DNA of 64,000 nt from Glycomyces sp. NRRL B-16210 (GTDB lineage Bacteria; Actinomycetota; Actinomycetes; Mycobacteriales; Micromonosporaceae), in NCBI RefSeq assembly GCF_000719515.1, contig NZ_JOGR01000006.1, positions 124,001 to 188,000 of the forward strand, written 5' to 3'. Shown piece by piece: positions 61,437 to 64,000 of this stretch; within the stretch, counting starts at the first letter, position 1; each line of letters opens with the position of its first letter. Position numbers and translations under genes: made by a program. Below the pieces are notes generated by a model. The model was not told where the DNA came from, did not search any database, and saw nothing but the letters and a program-made list of their open reading frames with translations.

Positions 61437-64000
61437 ATGAAACTCTCGCGCCTCGCTCTCGCGGCGACGACCTCGGTCGTCGCCGTGGTGGCAGCGCTCG
61501 TGCCGGTCGCGCCGGCACAAGCGGCCAACGGCACCGCCGCCGCCGCTGATCTGGCGGCGGACCGCCCGATCAGCGCCTCCTCCCAGGAGTTCGAATTCGC
61601 CGCCGAGAACGCCAACGACGGCGACCTCACCACCTACTGGGAGGGCCAGTCCGGGGCCTACCCGAGCGACCTCACCGTCTCGCTCGGCGCGAACGCCGAA
61701 CTCGAAAGCATCGTCGTCAGCCTCAACCCCGACCCGATCTGGGCCTCGCGCACCCAGACGTTCTCGGTGCTCGGACGCGACCTCAACGGCGGCTCGTTCA
61801 CCACGCTGGTGGATTCGGCCGCATACGAATTCGACCCCGCGAGCGGCAACACGGTGACCGTCCCCGTCACCGGCACCGCGGGCGAGGTCCGACTCTCCTT
61901 CACCGCCAACACCGGCGCGCCCAACGGCCAGGTCGCCGAACTCCAGGTGTTCGGCGTCCCCGCGGCCGCCGCCGACCTGGTCGTCACCGACCTCTCCTGG
62001 ACCCCGGCCGCGCCCATCGAGACCGACGAGGTGACCCTCACCGCGAGCGTCGAGAACATCGGCGCGGTGGCCTCGGGCCCGACCGCCGTGGACCTCTTCC
62101 TCGACGGCGTCCTGCTCGGCACCGTGCCCGTCGGCGGCCTCGCCGCCGGGGACGGCGAGACCGTCTCGGCCGCAATCGGATCGCTCAACGCGGGCGAGCA
62201 CGAAGTCAGCGCCACAGTGGACCCCGGCGCGCTGGTCGCCGAGAGCGACGAGGGCAACAACGACTACGCCGCACCCGACCCGCTCGCCGTGAGCGCGGTC
62301 GCGACCTCCGACCTCGTCGCCGCCGCGATCACCTGGTCGCCGAGCAACCCGACCTCCGGCGACGACGTCGCCTTCGCCGTCACCGTCGAGAACCAGGGCA
62401 GCATCGACGCCGCGACCGGCGCCCATGAAGTGACGCTCACCCTGACCGACAACGACACCGGCCAGGCCGTGCACTCCGCCACCGGCGCGCACGACGGAGC
62501 GATCGCCTCGGGCACGACCACGAGCCCCATCGCCCTCGGCACCTGGACGGCGGCCGACGGGGACTACACCGTCACCGTCGTCATCGAACCCGACGCGAAC
62601 GAACTGCCCGTCAAGCAGGACAACAACACCGCTACCCGCACGCTCTCGATCGGCCGAGGGGCGAACCTGCCCTTCACGATCGAGGAGGCCGAACACGGCA
62701 CCGTCGGCGGCGGCGCGCAGATCCTCGAACCCAACCGCGCCGTCGGCGACCTCGCGGGCGAGGCCTCCGGGCGCCAGGCCGTGGTGCTCGACGCCACCGG
62801 CGAATACGTCGAGTTCACGACCGCGAACAGCACCAACACGCTTGTCACGCGATTCTCCATTCCGGACGCTCCGGGAGGCGGCGGCATCGACGCCACCCTG
62901 AACATCTATGTGGACGGTGAACTGCTCCAGCCGATCGAGCTGACCTCGAAGTTCGCCTGGCTCTACGGAGCCGAGGCGAGCCCGAACAACTCGCCGAGCT
63001 CGGGCCCGGCGCGCCACGTCTACGACGAGGCCAACGTGCTGCTCGACGAGACGATCCCGGCCGGGAGCACCATCCGGCTCCAGAAGGACGCGGCCAACAC
63101 CGCCGACTTCTACGCGATCGACTTCATCAGCCTCGAACAGGTCGCGCCGATCGCCAACCCCGACCCGGCGCGCTACGTCGAACCCGACGGGTTCACCCAC
63201 CAGGACGTCCAGAACGCGTTGGACGCCTTCAGGATGGACACTTCGGGCGACCTGCTCGGCGTGTACCTGCCGGCGGGGGACTACACGACCGCGCAGAAGT
63301 TCCAGGTCTACGGCCAGGCCGTCGAGATCCTCGGCGCCGGGCCCTGGTACACCCGCTTCTACGCGCCGCAGGACCAGGAGAACACCGACGTCGGGTTCCG
63401 CACCGAGGCCACCGCGAACGGCTCCACCTTCGCCGGGTTCGCCTACTTCGGGAACTACACCAGCCGCATCGACGGGCCCGGCAAGGTCTTCGACTGGCAG
63501 AACGTCGCGGACATGACCATCGACGACACGTGGGTCGAGCACCAGGTCTGCATGTTCTGGGGCTCGAGCATCAGCGACTCGCAGATCACGAACTCGCGGG
63601 CGCGGAACCTCTTCGCGGACGCGATCAACATGACCAACGGCAGCAACGGGAACCTGTTGCAGAACATCGAGTCCCGCGCCTCGGGCGACGACAGCTTCGC
63701 GCTGTTCGCCGCCACCGACTCGGGCGGCGGGCACCAGACCGGCAACGTCTACGAGAACCTCACCTCGATCCTCACCTGGCGCGCCGCCGGGCTGGCGGTC
63801 TACGGCGGGTACGGCAACACCTTCCGCAACATCCACATCGCCGACACGCTCGTCTACTCGGGCATCACCATCAGCTCGCTGAACTTCGGCTACCCGATGG
63901 ACGGCTTCGAATCCGACCCGCCCACCCGCTTCGAGAACATCTCGATCGTCCGCGCCGGCGGCCACTTCTGGGGCTCGCAGACCTTCCCGGGGATCTGGAT
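61437..64000 (+). CDS. Secreted GH87-like alpha-1,3-glucanase (mycodextranase/mutanase), 3' truncated by window
   Basis: At least 854 residues; no stop before the window ends. AAGGAG lies 6 nt before the ATG. Layout: signal peptide (1-29, APAQA), discoidin/F5-8C-like carbohydrate-binding domain (about 38-178), two CARDB domains (about 180-285 and 288-395), CBM35-like domain (about 405-570) and a right-handed beta-helix from about 580. The helix contains DAINMTNGSNGNLLQNIESR, SGDDSFALF (probable catalytic Asp pair) and WRAAGLAVYGGYGNTFRNI, which match GH87 enzymes acting on alpha-1,3-glucan of fungal walls or dental mutan. Expression is probably induced through the LacI-type operator. Confidence 0.85.
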   Translation, partial: MKLSRLALAATTSVVAVVAALVPVAPAQAANGTAAAADLAADRPISASSQEFEFAAENANDGDLTTYWEGQSGAYPSDLTVSLGANAELESIVVSLNPDPIWASRTQTFSVLGRDLNGGSFTTLVDSAAYEFDPASGNTVTVPVTGTAGEVRLSFTANTGAPNGQVAELQVFGVPAAAADLVVTDLSWTPAAPIETDEVTLTASVENIGAVASGPTAVDLFLDGVLLGTVPVGGLAAGDGETVSAAIGSLNAGEHEVSATVDPGALVAESDEGNNDYAAPDPLAVSAVATSDLVAAAITWSPSNPTSGDDVAFAVTVENQGSIDAATGAHEVTLTLTDNDTGQAVHSATGAHDGAIASGTTTSPIALGTWTAADGDYTVTVVIEPDANELPVKQDNNTATRTLSIGRGANLPFTIEEAEHGTVGGGAQILEPNRAVGDLAGEASGRQAVVLDATGEYVEFTTANSTNTLVTRFSIPDAPGGGGIDATLNIYVDGELLQPIELTSKFAWLYGAEASPNNSPSSGPARHVYDEANVLLDETIPAGSTIRLQKDAANTADFYAIDFISLEQVAPIANPDPARYVEPDGFTHQDVQNALDAFRMDTSGDLLGVYLPAGDYTTAQKFQVYGQAVEILGAGPWYTRFYAPQDQENTDVGFRTEATANGSTFAGFAYFGNYTSRIDGPGKVFDWQNVADMTIDDTWVEHQVCMFWGSSISDSQITNSRARNLFADAINMTNGSNGNLLQNIESRASGDDSFALFAATDSGGGHQTGNVYENLTSILTWRAAGLAVYGGYGNTFRNIHIADTLVYSGITISSLNFGYPMDGFESDPPTRFENISIVRAGGHFWGSQTFPGIW

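Overview
The window is chromosomal DNA of a high-GC actinomycete. Evidence: near-universal G/C at third codon positions, many GTG/TTG starts, a DUF3117 protein, tatB next to an htrA-type protease, actinobacterial-type dapD and dapE, FolP2-type folP, Ffh with a long basic tail, a CebR-like cellulase operator, and DUF397/DUF5753 regulator pairs. A Glycomyces/Stackebrandtia- or Micromonospora-like organism is a reasonable guess, but the sequence alone does not fix the genus. No tRNA, rRNA, CRISPR array or insertion sequence was seen.

Layout. 1-7.6 kb: end of a CASTOR/POLLUX-like ion channel gene, an ABC exporter, a secreted glycerophosphodiesterase, three VOC-family genes, mscL and an aldo/keto reductase. 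7.6-11.1 kb: a LacI regulator and a glycoside hydrolase read as one unit. 11.1-16.8 kb: amtB, ffh, an amidohydrolase and a DUF4190 membrane protein; glnK and glnD, often found between amtB and ffh, are absent. 16.8-29.6 kb: a rearranged version of the conserved actinobacterial tatB/htrA - DUF3117 - DivIVA-like - folP2 - LOG - dapE - dapD neighbourhood, with an inserted three-module FtsK/EccC-like ATPase, its coiled-coil membrane partner, an azoreductase and an M18 aminopeptidase. 29.6-36.9 kb: a secreted GH9 cellulase under a CebR-type operator, mrp, phzF-like, AMMECR1, an SDR and a VKOR-family protein. 36.9-43.2 kb: cysC-type APS kinase fused to a degenerate ATP-sulfurylase-like domain and ppc, separated by four kinds of tandem repeat (9, ~40/117, 35 and 26/78 bp), with two perfect DnaA boxes at the end of the last array.

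43.2-53.9 kb: a SpoU/TrmH RNA methyltransferase, arylamine N-acetyltransferase, YdjM-like membrane hydrolase, mfd, a secreted carboxylesterase, an SDR, a small membrane protein and a phosphotransferase. 53.9-61 kb is an accessory zone: a broken NUDIX gene, a MazF-like toxin with an antitoxin gene that has no stop of its own, an HxlR/QorB-like redox pair, a YeiH transporter coupled to a 49-residue membrane peptide, a DUF5753 regulator/DUF397 pair facing three overlapping small unknown genes, and another unknown gene. 61.1-64 kb: a strong promoter, a LacI-type operator and the start of a large secreted GH87-like alpha-1,3-glucanase that runs off the end.

How it works together. Polysaccharide use recurs (GH39-like, GH9, GH87-like), and each of these genes is paired with a LacI/CebR-type regulator or operator. 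Housekeeping genes of lysine/cell-wall synthesis (dapD, dapE), anaplerosis (ppc), protein targeting (ffh, tatB) and repair (mfd) form the conserved backbone. About a dozen genes have a -10-like hexamer exactly 6 nt before the start codon and no Shine-Dalgarno sequence, so leaderless translation appears common.
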